A DNA stretch of 64,000 nt from Chryseobacterium wanjuense. Its GTDB lineage: Bacteria > Bacteroidota > Bacteroidia > Flavobacteriales > Weeksellaceae. Positions within the stretch are counted from its first letter, which is position 1, and every line of letters starts with the position of its first letter. Location: the NCBI RefSeq assembly GCF_900111495.1, contig NZ_FOIU01000001.1, forward strand, positions 310,001 through 374,000. Direction: 5' to 3'. The translations under genes were made by a program, and so were the position numbers. Below are positions 27,382 to 36,544 of this stretch, one piece after another. The notes below the pieces were generated by a model, which worked only from the letters and a program-made list of their open reading frames with translations, was not told the DNA's origin and made no database searches.

Positions 27382-28326
27382 ATGATAACAAAATTATTCA
27401 CAGTGCTTTCAACCGTACTGCTACTTACCTGTGCGGGAAACGAAAAAAAACAAAATTTTGTATCACCAGAAATTGGAGGTATCCAAAACCCACCTCAAAT
27501 ATTAATTTGCTCTGATAATAAATCTAAAACTTTTACAGACTTTATTAATCGTGAGAAAATACAGTTTGTACAGTTCGTAAATGACGGCCAGTTTATAGAT
27601 AAAAAAGTTCCTTTTACATTCAGTAAAGATCTTCTTATAAAAGAACTGGAAAGAGCTTATCCGGATCCAAACGCCTCCGGGATTGCTTACATTGATATTG
27701 AAGTACCTTATATAGACTATCTTAAAGAAGATGTCACTACAGATAATTATAAAAGAAGCGTTAAACTTTTTCTGGATGTCCTTGATTTTGTTAAAAAACA
27801 AAGACCAAATGTAAAATGGGGATATTATGGAATTCCTTATACTACATATTGGGGAAGAGATAAAAAGTTTTATGACCAATACAAAAAACTTGATCCGATA
27901 ATTAGAAAAAGCGATATATTGTTTCCATCTATTTATATTTTCTACAATCATGTAAGCTTTAGTATGGAAAATGAAGACTATATTGAAGAAAATGCGGAAG
28001 AAATGATAAGAATCGCTAGTATTTATAATAAAAAGGTGTATCCTTTTGTAATGTCGCGCTACCATCCTTCCAATGCAAGCATTGGAAATCAAAAAATAAA
28101 TGATTCGGATTTTAGAACATATATAACAGCTATTTCAAATGCAAAGTATAATAATAAGCATGTAGACGGTATTGTTCTTTGGAATGCAGATGGATATTCT
28201 TATCGCACCAGTGAGCCTGTTTTAAAAAAAGAACTTGAAAAAAATAAAATAACTAATTTTGACACGTTTTATGATCAATACATTATTGGTCTATTAAGCT
28301 TAATGAAAAAGGAAGTAGAAAAATAA
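27382..28326 (+). CDS. Lipoprotein with GH56 hyaluronidase-like barrel
   Basis: This 314-residue protein has a lipoprotein signal (LLLTC, Cys17). Its body resembles GH56 hyaluronidases in three ordered places: YIDIE (D105, E107) at the catalytic DxE position, RPNVKWGYYGIPY (141-153), and SDILFPSIY (177-185). GH56 enzymes are mostly known from animals and venoms. A bacterial lipoprotein version inside a polysaccharide locus could trim or edit the exported chain. The family call is from remembered motifs, so moderate confidence. It starts one base after the preceding stop. Confidence 0.6.
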   Translation: MITKLFTVLSTVLLLTCAGNEKKQNFVSPEIGGIQNPPQILICSDNKSKTFTDFINREKIQFVQFVNDGQFIDKKVPFTFSKDLLIKELERAYPDPNASGIAYIDIEVPYIDYLKEDVTTDNYKRSVKLFLDVLDFVKKQRPNVKWGYYGIPYTTYWGRDKKFYDQYKKLDPIIRKSDILFPSIYIFYNHVSFSMENEDYIEENAEEMIRIASIYNKKVYPFVMSRYHPSNASIGNQKINDSDFRTYITAISNAKYNNKHVDGIVLWNADGYSYRTSEPVLKKELEKNKITNFDTFYDQYIIGLLSLMKKEVEK

Positions 28327-28331
28327 CACTT

Positions 28332-29477
28332 ATGGAAGAAACAAGACCTTATCAAATTTGTACAAAAACAATTATGGATACTACAGATCCAAATATTGTT
28401 TTCAATGAAAAAGGTGAAAGTGATTACTATATCAATTATATTGAAAATATATTACCAACTTGGCACACAGATGAAAGAGGCTTAAAAGAACTTGAACAGG
28501 AAGCTGAGAAAATTAAAAAAGACGGTAAAAACAGAGATTTCGACTGTATTATTGGACTTAGTGGAGGGTTGGACAGCTCTTATGCTGCCTATGTAGCAAA
28601 GGAAGTAATGGGGTTGCGTCCTCTTATTTTCCATGTGGATGCAGGCTGGAATACAGACCGCGCGGTAAGTAATATTGAGAAATTGGTAAACGGGCTAAAC
28701 CTCGATTTATATACCGAAGTTATCAACTGGGAGGAAATGAAAGATCTGCAGGTGGCATTCTTGAAATCTCAGATTGCAGATCAGGATATGCCTCAGGATA
28801 TTGCATTCTTTTCCGGGTTGTATAAATTTGCCAAGAAGAATAAAATTAAATATGTTCTTACAGGAGGAAACTATTCAACAGAATGCTGCAGAGAGCCTGA
28901 AGAATGGGGAGCATATCCTGGGATTGATAAAACGCTTATATTGGATATCCACAAAAAGTTTGGGAAAAGAGAACTCAAAACTTTTCCTATCGTAGATATC
29001 ATGAGCTATAAACTGTATTATAAATATGTTTTAGGAATGCAGGTTTATAAGCCATTAAACAGTCTGCCATACATTAAAAAAGATGTAGAAAAAATGCTTT
29101 TTGATAAATATGGATGGGAAAGTTTCCAGCATAAGCATCACGAATCGAGATTTACGAGATTCTTTGAAGATTATTGGATGCCAAAAAAATTCGGATATCA
29201 GAAAAGGAAAGCACATTTTTCCAGTCTTATTCTTACAGGTCAGATGACCAGAGAAGAAGCGCTGGACAGAGTTTCCAGACCGGAACTTTCTGAAGAATTT
29301 CTGCAGAAAGAATTTGAGTATGTAGCCAATAAGTTAGATCTTACCGTTGACGAGCTTCAAAAATTATTTGAAGGTGAAAATAAGACCTATCACGATTACA
29401 AAAATAAAAGATCACTGATAGGCATTGGCGCTCAGGCAATGAGAAAATTTGGACTTGAAAAAAGATTATTCAGATGA
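28332..29477 (+). CDS. wbpG: N-acetyl sugar amidotransferase (WbpG-like)
   Basis: This 381-residue PP-loop ATPase has SGGLDS at residues 77-82 and a Cys pair in NYSTECCREPEEW. WbpG/PseA/LegG-type enzymes use ATP to activate an N-acetyl group, and ammonia from a HisH/HisF-like pair then gives an acetamidino group. In Pseudomonas aeruginosa O5, WbpG, HisH2 and HisF2 act on the 2,3-diacetamido uronate. The same three genes stand together here with four-base coupling (ATGA) to the next. Its likely substrate is made by the WbpABDE-like genes at 15.7-21 kb. Confidence 0.92.
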   Translation: MEETRPYQICTKTIMDTTDPNIVFNEKGESDYYINYIENILPTWHTDERGLKELEQEAEKIKKDGKNRDFDCIIGLSGGLDSSYAAYVAKEVMGLRPLIFHVDAGWNTDRAVSNIEKLVNGLNLDLYTEVINWEEMKDLQVAFLKSQIADQDMPQDIAFFSGLYKFAKKNKIKYVLTGGNYSTECCREPEEWGAYPGIDKTLILDIHKKFGKRELKTFPIVDIMSYKLYYKYVLGMQVYKPLNSLPYIKKDVEKMLFDKYGWESFQHKHHESRFTRFFEDYWMPKKFGYQKRKAHFSSLILTGQMTREEALDRVSRPELSEEFLQKEFEYVANKLDLTVDELQKLFEGENKTYHDYKNKRSLIGIGAQAMRKFGLEKRLFR

Positions 29478-30088
29478 TAACGATTATTGACTACGGGGTT
29501 GGAAACATCAATGCCTTTGTGAATGTGTACAAAAGAGTAGATGTTCCCGTAAAAATTGCAAAAACAAAAGACGATCTGGAAGATGCACAAAAATTAATTC
29601 TTCCCGGGGTAGGACATTTTGATCATGCAATGACTCAATTGAATAATTCGGGAATGAGAGATAAACTCGACGAATTGGTGCTTGATAAAAAAGTACCGGT
29701 AATCGGGATTTGTGTCGGGATGCAGATGATGGCAAACAATAGTGATGAAGGAAAATTAGATGGTTTGAAATGGATCGATGCCACAGTTAAAAAATTTGAC
29801 GAAACAAAAATTAATCAGGTAACAAGGCTGCCTCATATGGGATGGAATGATGTAAAGCCTGTAAAAGATATTGAATTATTCAGAGGCTTAGAAAAAGACT
29901 CTATTTTTTATTTTCTGCATACTTATTATTTTCATTGCAACAATAATGAGGATATAATGGCTGTTACCGAATATGGTGGGGAATTTGCTTCAGCCGCACA
30001 TCACGAAAATAAATACGGAATACAATTTCACCCGGAAAAAAGCCATCATTATGGTGAAATTTTATTGCACAATTTTGCAAAACTTTAA
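29474..30088 (+). CDS. hisH2: HisH-like glutamine amidotransferase (HisH2)
   Basis: This 204-residue class I glutaminase has nucleophile Cys80 in GICVGMQMM and the His/Glu pair in QFHPEKSH near the C-terminus. It releases ammonia from glutamine. It is a HisH paralogue; its neighbours WbpG and HisF2 point to sugar amidination, not histidine synthesis. No other his genes are present. It overlaps wbpG by four bases. Confidence 0.92.
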   Translation: MITIIDYGVGNINAFVNVYKRVDVPVKIAKTKDDLEDAQKLILPGVGHFDHAMTQLNNSGMRDKLDELVLDKKVPVIGICVGMQMMANNSDEGKLDGLKWIDATVKKFDETKINQVTRLPHMGWNDVKPVKDIELFRGLEKDSIFYFLHTYYFHCNNNEDIMAVTEYGGEFASAAHHENKYGIQFHPEKSHHYGEILLHNFAKL

Positions 30089-30103
30089 ATGTTTTAAACA
30101 CAA

Positions 30104-30868
30104 ATGTTAAGACCCAGAATTATACCTAGTCTTCTGATACAGGACAATGGACTTGTAAAAACGGTAAATTTTAAAAATCCGAAATACGTCGGAGATCCTA
30201 TTAATGCAGTAAGGATATTTAACGAGAAAGAAGTAGACGAGCTTGCTATTTTTGATATTGATGCAACGGTAAAAGGATTAGAGCCTAATTATAGTTTAAT
30301 TGAAAGAATAGCAAATCAATCCAGAATGCCACTTTGCTATGGAGGTGGTGTAAAAACTGTTGAACAGGCGCAAAAGATTTTTGGGTTGGGAATTGAAAAA
30401 ATTGCCCTTTCTTCAGCTGTTCTTCAAAATCCACAGTTGATCACTCAGATTGCAGACAGGGTAGGCTCACAAAGTGTGATTGTAGTACTCGATGTCAAAA
30501 AAAAGCTTTTCGGCGGATATGAAGTCTATACTCATAACGGAAAAAAAGCTACGGGAATCAATCCGTTTAAATTTGTGGAAGATGCTCAAAAACTGGGTGC
30601 AGGAGAAATTATTATTAATTCTATTGATCAGGATGGTGTGATGAAAGGGTATGACCTTTCATTAATAGATAAAGTAAGAGAAAAAATATCACTTCCACTT
30701 ACTGTTTTAGGAGGTGCAGGTTCTTTGAATGATATTAAACAAGTAATAGACAAGCACGGAATTATTGGAGTTGCGGCAGGTAGTTTGTTTGTATTTAAAG
30801 GTGTATATAAAGCCGTTTTAATAAACTATCCATCTTTTGAAGAAAAAGAAGGCTTAAGGCAAAAATAA
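30104..30868 (+). CDS. hisF2: HisF-like cyclase paralogue (HisF2)
   Basis: This 254-residue TIM barrel is homologous to HisF. It begins MLRPRIIPSLLIQDNG, where true HisF has an Asp at position 11 (CLDVKDG); here residue 11 is Leu. The second catalytic Asp (VVLDVKK) is kept. Loss of Asp11 is known in HisF2/WbuZ-type proteins and argues against imidazole glycerol phosphate synthesis. Its role is more likely to form the ammonia-producing pair with HisH2 for WbpG. Confidence 0.9.
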   Translation: MLRPRIIPSLLIQDNGLVKTVNFKNPKYVGDPINAVRIFNEKEVDELAIFDIDATVKGLEPNYSLIERIANQSRMPLCYGGGVKTVEQAQKIFGLGIEKIALSSAVLQNPQLITQIADRVGSQSVIVVLDVKKKLFGGYEVYTHNGKKATGINPFKFVEDAQKLGAGEIIINSIDQDGVMKGYDLSLIDKVREKISLPLTVLGGAGSLNDIKQVIDKHGIIGVAAGSLFVFKGVYKAVLINYPSFEEKEGLRQK

Positions 30869-30870
30869 TT

Positions 30871-32676
30871 ATGTGCGGAATAGCAGGACTGATATATAAG
30901 GACAAAACACCGGTGAAGGAGGGAACTCTAAGGAAAATGACAGATAAAATGTCACATAGAGGTCCGGATGCCGAAGGTTTTTTTGTCCACGAAAATTTAG
31001 GATTCGGACATCGAAGATTATCGATCATCGATATGAGCGAATCTGCAAATCAACCTTTTCATTTTAATGATAAGCATGTTCTAGTTTTTAACGGAGTTAT
31101 TTACAATTATATTGAACTCAAAGAAGAACTTAAGGAAAAAGGATATTCATTTAATACAACTTCAGATACCGAGGTTTTGGTTGCTTCTTATGACTGCTGG
31201 GGAGAAGAATGTGTTAAGAAGTTCAATGGGATGTGGGCTTTTGCAATTTTTGATTCTAAGAATAATAAAGTATTTTGTTCAAGAGATCGTTTTGGGATAA
31301 AACCTTTTTATTATTTTTCTAATGAGAACAAGTTTATTTTTGCATCTGAAATTAAACCTATCCTTGAAATTGAAAAAGTAGAAAAGGTAAACATTCAGAT
31401 ATTATTACAGTATCTGATTGTAAACTTAACGGGCCATTTTAATGAAACTTTTTTCGAAGGCATCTTAAAATTACCAGCATCTCATAATCTTATATATGAT
31501 CTAAAAACGAATGAATTCCGAATCTATAAATATTATGATATTGAGTTTAAAAAAGAGATAAATAAATTAAACTTAGAGGAATCTATTGAAATTTTTGAAA
31601 AAAAATTCGAAGAATCTATTAAAATAAGATTAAGGTCAGATGTAAAAATAGGAAGTGCATTGAGTGGAGGATTAGACAGTCCTTATGTAACCACAATTGC
31701 CAATAAAATCATAGATAAACAAAATAATTGCGGTTTTACGGCTATCACAGTAGGGTCATTGGATGAAAGGGATGATGAGAGCAAACTGGCAAAACTTATT
31801 GCAGAAACAATCCATGTCAATCATGATATTGTAACTCCTAAATCCGACGAATTCAGGCATGATCTTGAAAACGTAATTTTTATGCATGAAGAACCCTTTG
31901 CCGATTTGTCGGTGTTCATGCAAAATTTTCTGATGAAGGAAGCGAATAAGTTAGGCGTAAAAGTATTTCTTGACGGGCAGGGCGCTGACGAAATTCTATT
32001 GGGATATAGCAGATATACCGCTGCTTTTTTAAGAAATCATGATTTTATCTCAAATCTGAAATTTTTAAAAAAGGTAAAAAGTCATTATGATATTTCTATT
32101 CTGGAAGCAGGGAAAATATATTTTTACTTTTCGAGCTATTTTGTAAGGAAGTTCAGATTGCAAAGGAGAGGTGCTATTTTAAAGAATAAATATCTTGGAA
32201 TTATAAATTTTTCTAAACTAAAGAAACTTACAAAATCATATAAAAAAATTTTTGAACTTCAGAAAAACGAAATTTTCCATTTCCTTCTTCCTGATATTTT
32301 AAGGATAGAAGATAAAAATTCGATGCTTTTTTCTATTGAATCCAGATTACCTTTTCTAGATTACACATTTGTAGAAACTGTATTATCAATCAATAACAAT
32401 TATAAAATAAGGGATGGCTGGTCAAAATATATTTTAAGGAGAAATCTTGAAAAATTTTTGCCAGATGAAGTAACATATAACAGCAGGAAAATTGGACTAA
32501 ACCCACCTGTCAATCACTGGTGGCCGCGATCACAAAAAATCCTGGAAACCATCAATAACTCAAAAATAATACAGGAAATTTCAAAAAAGAAATATACCTT
32601 TATTGCAGACCGGGATCTGGAATGGAGATTGTACAACATTGCAGTCTGGGAAAAACTCTATAACATGAAACTTTAA
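30871..32676 (+). CDS. AsnB-like glutamine-dependent amidotransferase
   Basis: This 601-residue protein has the asparagine synthetase layout: N-terminal glutaminase with Cys2 (MCGIAG), SHRGPD and YNYIELKEEL, then a synthetase domain with PP-loop SGGLDSP and DGQGADE. AsnB-like enzymes in O-antigen clusters (for example WbpS-type) amidate a uronic acid carboxylate or related group. It starts two bases after hisF2, so amidation of the same uronate to a uronamide is plausible. Ordinary asparagine synthesis cannot be excluded by sequence. Confidence 0.88.
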   Translation: MCGIAGLIYKDKTPVKEGTLRKMTDKMSHRGPDAEGFFVHENLGFGHRRLSIIDMSESANQPFHFNDKHVLVFNGVIYNYIELKEELKEKGYSFNTTSDTEVLVASYDCWGEECVKKFNGMWAFAIFDSKNNKVFCSRDRFGIKPFYYFSNENKFIFASEIKPILEIEKVEKVNIQILLQYLIVNLTGHFNETFFEGILKLPASHNLIYDLKTNEFRIYKYYDIEFKKEINKLNLEESIEIFEKKFEESIKIRLRSDVKIGSALSGGLDSPYVTTIANKIIDKQNNCGFTAITVGSLDERDDESKLAKLIAETIHVNHDIVTPKSDEFRHDLENVIFMHEEPFADLSVFMQNFLMKEANKLGVKVFLDGQGADEILLGYSRYTAAFLRNHDFISNLKFLKKVKSHYDISILEAGKIYFYFSSYFVRKFRLQRRGAILKNKYLGIINFSKLKKLTKSYKKIFELQKNEIFHFLLPDILRIEDKNSMLFSIESRLPFLDYTFVETVLSINNNYKIRDGWSKYILRRNLEKFLPDEVTYNSRKIGLNPPVNHWWPRSQKILETINNSKIIQEISKKKYTFIADRDLEWRLYNIAVWEKLYNMKL

Positions 32677-32690
32677 TATTAAAAACACAT

Positions 32691-33725
32691 ATGCAGATTA
32701 AAGATAAAACACTTCTTATCACAGGTGGAACAGGTTCCTTTGGGACAGCTGTTCTCAGAAAATTTATTAATACGGATCATTTTAAAGAGATACGTATCTT
32801 TTCACGTGATGAGAAAAAGCAGGATGATATGAGAAATCAGTTTAAAAATGATAAACTGAAATTTTATATTGGTGATGTAAGAGATTATAAAAGTATCGAA
32901 CCCGCAATGAGAAGGGTAGATTATGTATTTCACGCTGCCGCTTTGAAGCAGGTTCCATCATGCGAATTTTTCCCGATGCAGGCCGTGAAAACCAACGTGG
33001 AAGGAACTCAAAACGTCATCGATGCTGCTGCAATAAACAAAGTAAAAAAAGTAATCTGCCTAAGTACAGATAAAGCCGCATATCCTATCAATGCGATGGG
33101 AATTTCAAAAGCAATGATGGAAAAAGTCGCGGTAGCCGCTTCCAGAAACCTGGACGAAACAGTCGTTTGCCTTACCAGATACGGAAATGTAATGGCTTCA
33201 CGAGGCTCCGTTATTCCTTTGTTTGTAAAGCAGATCAAAAACGGGGATCCGATTACGATCACCGATCCTAATATGACGAGATTTTTAATGTCACTGGAAG
33301 AAGCCGTTGATTTGGTTTTATTTGCTTTTGAACACGGAAATCCTGGTGATTTGTTCGTTAATAAAGCTCCTGCAGGAACAATCGGAGATTTGGCTCAGGC
33401 ACTGAAAGAAATGTTTAAGGCCGATAATCCTATAAAAATAATCGGAACGAGACACGGTGAAAAATTATATGAAACATTGTGTACCCGTGAAGAAATGATC
33501 AAAGCAGAAGATATGGGAGATTTTTACAGAATTCCTGCGGACAACAGGGATTTGAATTATGCTCAGTATTTTTCTGAAGGAACGGAAGATATTTCGAAAA
33601 TTGAAGATTATCACTCTCACAACACCCACCAGCAGGACGTTGAAGGAATGAAACAACTTTTGATGAAACTTCCTTTGATAAGAAAAGAAGTGTTGGGAGA
33701 AGACTTAATGCAATATCCAGATTAA
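32691..33725 (+). CDS. fnlA: UDP-GlcNAc 4,6-dehydratase/5-epimerase (FnlA/CapE)
   Basis: This 344-residue soluble SDR has NAD-binding TGGTGSFGTAV and a catalytic STDKAAYPINAMGISK region (MxxxK instead of YxxxK), as in CapE. In the FnlA/WbjB/CapE pathway it converts UDP-GlcNAc to UDP-2-acetamido-2,6-dideoxy-L-arabino-4-hexulose, the first step to UDP-L-FucNAc. The other two steps are encoded at 34162 and 36492. The conserved HGEKLYETLCTREEM segment near residue 260 supports this subfamily. Confidence 0.93.
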   Translation: MQIKDKTLLITGGTGSFGTAVLRKFINTDHFKEIRIFSRDEKKQDDMRNQFKNDKLKFYIGDVRDYKSIEPAMRRVDYVFHAAALKQVPSCEFFPMQAVKTNVEGTQNVIDAAAINKVKKVICLSTDKAAYPINAMGISKAMMEKVAVAASRNLDETVVCLTRYGNVMASRGSVIPLFVKQIKNGDPITITDPNMTRFLMSLEEAVDLVLFAFEHGNPGDLFVNKAPAGTIGDLAQALKEMFKADNPIKIIGTRHGEKLYETLCTREEMIKAEDMGDFYRIPADNRDLNYAQYFSEGTEDISKIEDYHSHNTHQQDVEGMKQLLMKLPLIRKEVLGEDLMQYPD

Positions 33726-33736
33726 ATTATATTGGT

Positions 33737-34162
33737 ATGGAAACTCCCCAGATTATTAAAGGAGGAAAATATTCCGACGACAGAGGTAATCTCTTTTTTA
33801 ATAATAATTTTAATGCATCGCAAATTAAAAGGATCTATTACATAGAAAATGCAGATACCAAATTTGTGAGAGGCTGGACCGGACATAAAATCGAACAAAG
33901 ATGGCTTTCTGCATCGCAGGGAAGCTTCACTATCAGACTGATTAAGATTGATCATTGGGAAAAACCATCTGAAAATTTACCGATTTTAAAATTTGAATTA
34001 AATTCCGGGCAATTGGATGTTCTTCATATTCCTAAAGGGTATGTAAGTGCTATTCAGTCTCGGGAAGAAAAATCGAGATTACTGGTGATGGCAGATTATT
34101 TTTTGGGCGAAATTGCTGATGATTATCGTTTTCCTATAGACTATTTCGAAAATTTTAAATAA
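33737..34162 (+). CDS. WxcM/FdtA-like cupin sugar-modifying protein
   Basis: This 141-residue single cupin has the WxcM/FdtA-like pattern: GGKYSDDRGNL at the start, then KRIYYIENAD, RGWTGHKIEQRWL, and PKGYVSAIQS. Relatives isomerise 4-keto to 3-keto nucleotide sugars or are accessory proteins. It sits between fnlA and fnlB and overlaps fnlB by one base (TAATG). A role on a 4-keto intermediate is possible, but the standard FucNAc pathway needs no such step. Confidence 0.75.
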   Translation: METPQIIKGGKYSDDRGNLFFNNNFNASQIKRIYYIENADTKFVRGWTGHKIEQRWLSASQGSFTIRLIKIDHWEKPSENLPILKFELNSGQLDVLHIPKGYVSAIQSREEKSRLLVMADYFLGEIADDYRFPIDYFENFK

Positions 34163-35280
34163 TGAAGAAAATTGGAATTACCGGGCAAAACGGATTTGTC
34201 GGTTCACATTTATATAATACTTTAGGGCTTTATCCCGAAAAATTTGAAACCATTCATTTCGATAGAGATTTTTTTGAAAATGAAGAAAAATTGGATGAAT
34301 TTGTCGGAAAATGCGATGTCATTGTACATCTTGCAGCCATGAATCGCCATCCTGATCCGGAAGTTATTTATAATAATAATCTGGATTTGGTTAAAAAATT
34401 GGTTTCATCTTTAGAAAAAACAAATTCTAAGGCTCATGTTCTCTTTTCATCATCAGCTCAGGAAGAAAAAGATAACCTTTACGGAAAATCCAAAAAAGAA
34501 GGACGGGAACTTTTGGCAGAATGGGCTGAAAAATCAGGCGGAAAGTTTACCGGAATGGTGATTCCTAATGTTTTCGGACCGTTCGGAAAGCCCAATTATA
34601 ATTCCTTCATTGCAACTTTTTGTCACAAACTTACCCATGGAGAAACTCCTGTTATCGACAACGACGGGGAGGTGAAATTAATCTACGTGGGAGAATTGGT
34701 TCAGGAAATTATTAACCAAATTGAAAGGGGAGAAACCAAAAAATTATATGAAGTTCAGTCTACTTCTACGAATAAAGTTTCGGAAGTGCTTCAAAAATTA
34801 GAAAATTATAAACAATTATATTTCGATAACGGGGAAATTCCTGTATTGGAGACACAATTTGATTTTAATTTATTTAATACTTTCCGTTGTTATTTTGATA
34901 TTAAAAATCATTATCCGGTTAAATTTACCCAGCATACCGATCCGAGAGGAGCTTTTGTTGAGGTGATTCGACTTGGAATTGGAGGGCAGTGCTCGTTTTC
35001 AACGACAGTGCCGGGAATTACCAGAGGAAATCATTATCATACCAGAAAAATAGAAAGATTTGCTGTTATTAAAGGAAAAGCATTAATACAGTTAAGAAAA
35101 ATAGACACAGACGAAGTACTGGATTTCTATCTTGACGGGAACGAACCGGCTTATGTAGATATGCCGATCTGGTACACCCACAATATTAAAAATATAGGAG
35201 AAGAAGAATTATATACGATTTTTTGGATTAATGAACCTTTCAATCCGGAAGACGCAGATACGTATTTCTTAGAAGTATAA
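34162..35280 (+). CDS. fnlB: UDP-FucNAc pathway reductase with cupin domain (FnlB/CapF)
   Basis: This 372-residue bifunctional enzyme has an SDR domain (GITGQNGFVGSHL at the start, YGKSKKEG with YxxxK) and a C-terminal cupin (about 250-372) with GNHYHTRKIERFAVI. CapF epimerises at C3 in the cupin and reduces C4 in the SDR domain with NADPH, giving UDP-L-6-deoxy-TalNAc, the substrate of FnlC/CapG. Domain order and length match the family. Confidence 0.94.
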   Translation: MKKIGITGQNGFVGSHLYNTLGLYPEKFETIHFDRDFFENEEKLDEFVGKCDVIVHLAAMNRHPDPEVIYNNNLDLVKKLVSSLEKTNSKAHVLFSSSAQEEKDNLYGKSKKEGRELLAEWAEKSGGKFTGMVIPNVFGPFGKPNYNSFIATFCHKLTHGETPVIDNDGEVKLIYVGELVQEIINQIERGETKKLYEVQSTSTNKVSEVLQKLENYKQLYFDNGEIPVLETQFDFNLFNTFRCYFDIKNHYPVKFTQHTDPRGAFVEVIRLGIGGQCSFSTTVPGITRGNHYHTRKIERFAVIKGKALIQLRKIDTDEVLDFYLDGNEPAYVDMPIWYTHNIKNIGEEELYTIFWINEPFNPEDADTYFLEV

Positions 35281-35284
35281 GCGG

Positions 35285-36544
35285 ATGGAAAAAATAGGCC
35301 ATTTAAAAGCATCAATCATAAAAGATCAGGAAATGTATTTTCTGATCATGGCTTTATTTGGTTATATTCTTGCGTATATAGACCCATATTATTCTAAGGG
35401 ATTTCCTCATTACATCAATTTTTTTATCAGGGGCGGGATATTTTTACTTTCAATATATTTTATAGTAAAGAATTTTCATATTGTTCAAAAAAGAAAAACA
35501 GTCATTATTGTATTTGCTTTGTTTTTCTCTTTTTATTTATTTAAACTTTATAAGACGATTCCCAGTTTTACCGTTCCTCCGGATGTTTTTACCGGATTGA
35601 AGAATTCTATTTATTACTATGGGTTTATGGTGATCCCTTTACCGGTAATTGCTATTTTGAGCTTAAATTATCAAGAAATAGATTTTAAAAAGTTTTTCAG
35701 GATTATTTTTTTCGGACTTCTTATTATTTTCGGAATTAATTTTCTTTACACCAATTTTGTATTCGAATCGTATAGAAGCAACGGGAGAAGTGGTATTTTC
35801 CGGTCTTATTATATTCTGGTTGGGCATTATGGGCTGAGCCTGGTGATCATGTCATTATATGGCTATTTATTTTTAAAAGCTAAAGGATATTTTTACGCAT
35901 TGGGGATTTTACTGGGATCTTTTGCCATCTTCGTTTCTGCTGCCAGAAGTCCTGTATTGGCACTTTTTGTTATTCTCTTTGTCTTTTTGATCGCGATTAA
36001 TAATAGAAAATACTGGCTCTGCTTTTTGGGAGCGGTTGTGTTGGCTTTTGTTGGGCTTTTTGTTATTTATCGAACCGGAATTGGTGAAAATTCTATTTTT
36101 TTTGAGAGGTTAAATGGGGCTATTTTTGAAAGAAATGCTTCCGGAAGATCATCATTTTTTAGCAGGGGAATAGAAATATTTCTCAATCATCCGCTGTTCG
36201 GAGGGAATGCATTATTTGAAGACGGTATGTATTCTCACAATATTTTTGTTGATATATTAATGTCAACAGGAGTATTCGGTATGGCTCTGTTTATAATTTA
36301 TTTTAAATTTGTAGTTCAGAGTTTTATTAAAATTTTGAAACATATTTATAAGTATAAAGAAAGCGGAGTGGTGATCTTCTTTTTCTTGCAATATTTTATT
36401 TTGGCCCAGACATCGGGAAATCTTTACTTATCATTTGAGTTTTGGTACTTTGGTGCGGCAGTTATTGGCTTAGGATATATAAATTTTACAAATGAAGAAA
36501 TTAAAAGTAATGACAGTCGTGGGAACACGGCCGGAGATTATTAG
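35285..36544 (+). CDS. O-antigen polymerase/ligase family protein (Wzy candidate 2)
   Basis: This 419-residue protein has about ten membrane helices. A periplasmic loop near residues 275-325 ends in MYSHNIFVDILMSTG, a Wzy_C-like motif comparable to the PHNxxLE motif of the candidate at 23794. It splits the FnlABC genes. Its last 53 bases overlap the start of fnlC. Two polymerase/ligase-type proteins with one flippase suggest two linkages, a merged cluster, or that one is a ligase. Confidence 0.82.
   Translation: MEKIGHLKASIIKDQEMYFLIMALFGYILAYIDPYYSKGFPHYINFFIRGGIFLLSIYFIVKNFHIVQKRKTVIIVFALFFSFYLFKLYKTIPSFTVPPDVFTGLKNSIYYYGFMVIPLPVIAILSLNYQEIDFKKFFRIIFFGLLIIFGINFLYTNFVFESYRSNGRSGIFRSYYILVGHYGLSLVIMSLYGYLFLKAKGYFYALGILLGSFAIFVSAARSPVLALFVILFVFLIAINNRKYWLCFLGAVVLAFVGLFVIYRTGIGENSIFFERLNGAIFERNASGRSSFFSRGIEIFLNHPLFGGNALFEDGMYSHNIFVDILMSTGVFGMALFIIYFKFVVQSFIKILKHIYKYKESGVVIFFFLQYFILAQTSGNLYLSFEFWYFGAAVIGLGYINFTNEEIKSNDSRGNTAGDY

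Noticed and set aside
29474-30868. hisH/hisF as part of histidine biosynthesis
   Set aside because: No other his genes are present, HisF lacks Asp11, and wbpG is coupled to them.
33737-34162. dTDP-sugar 3,4-ketoisomerase (FdtA) as a firm name
   Set aside because: Only a general WxcM/FdtA-like cupin pattern is visible and no dTDP-Fuc3NAc pathway genes are nearby.
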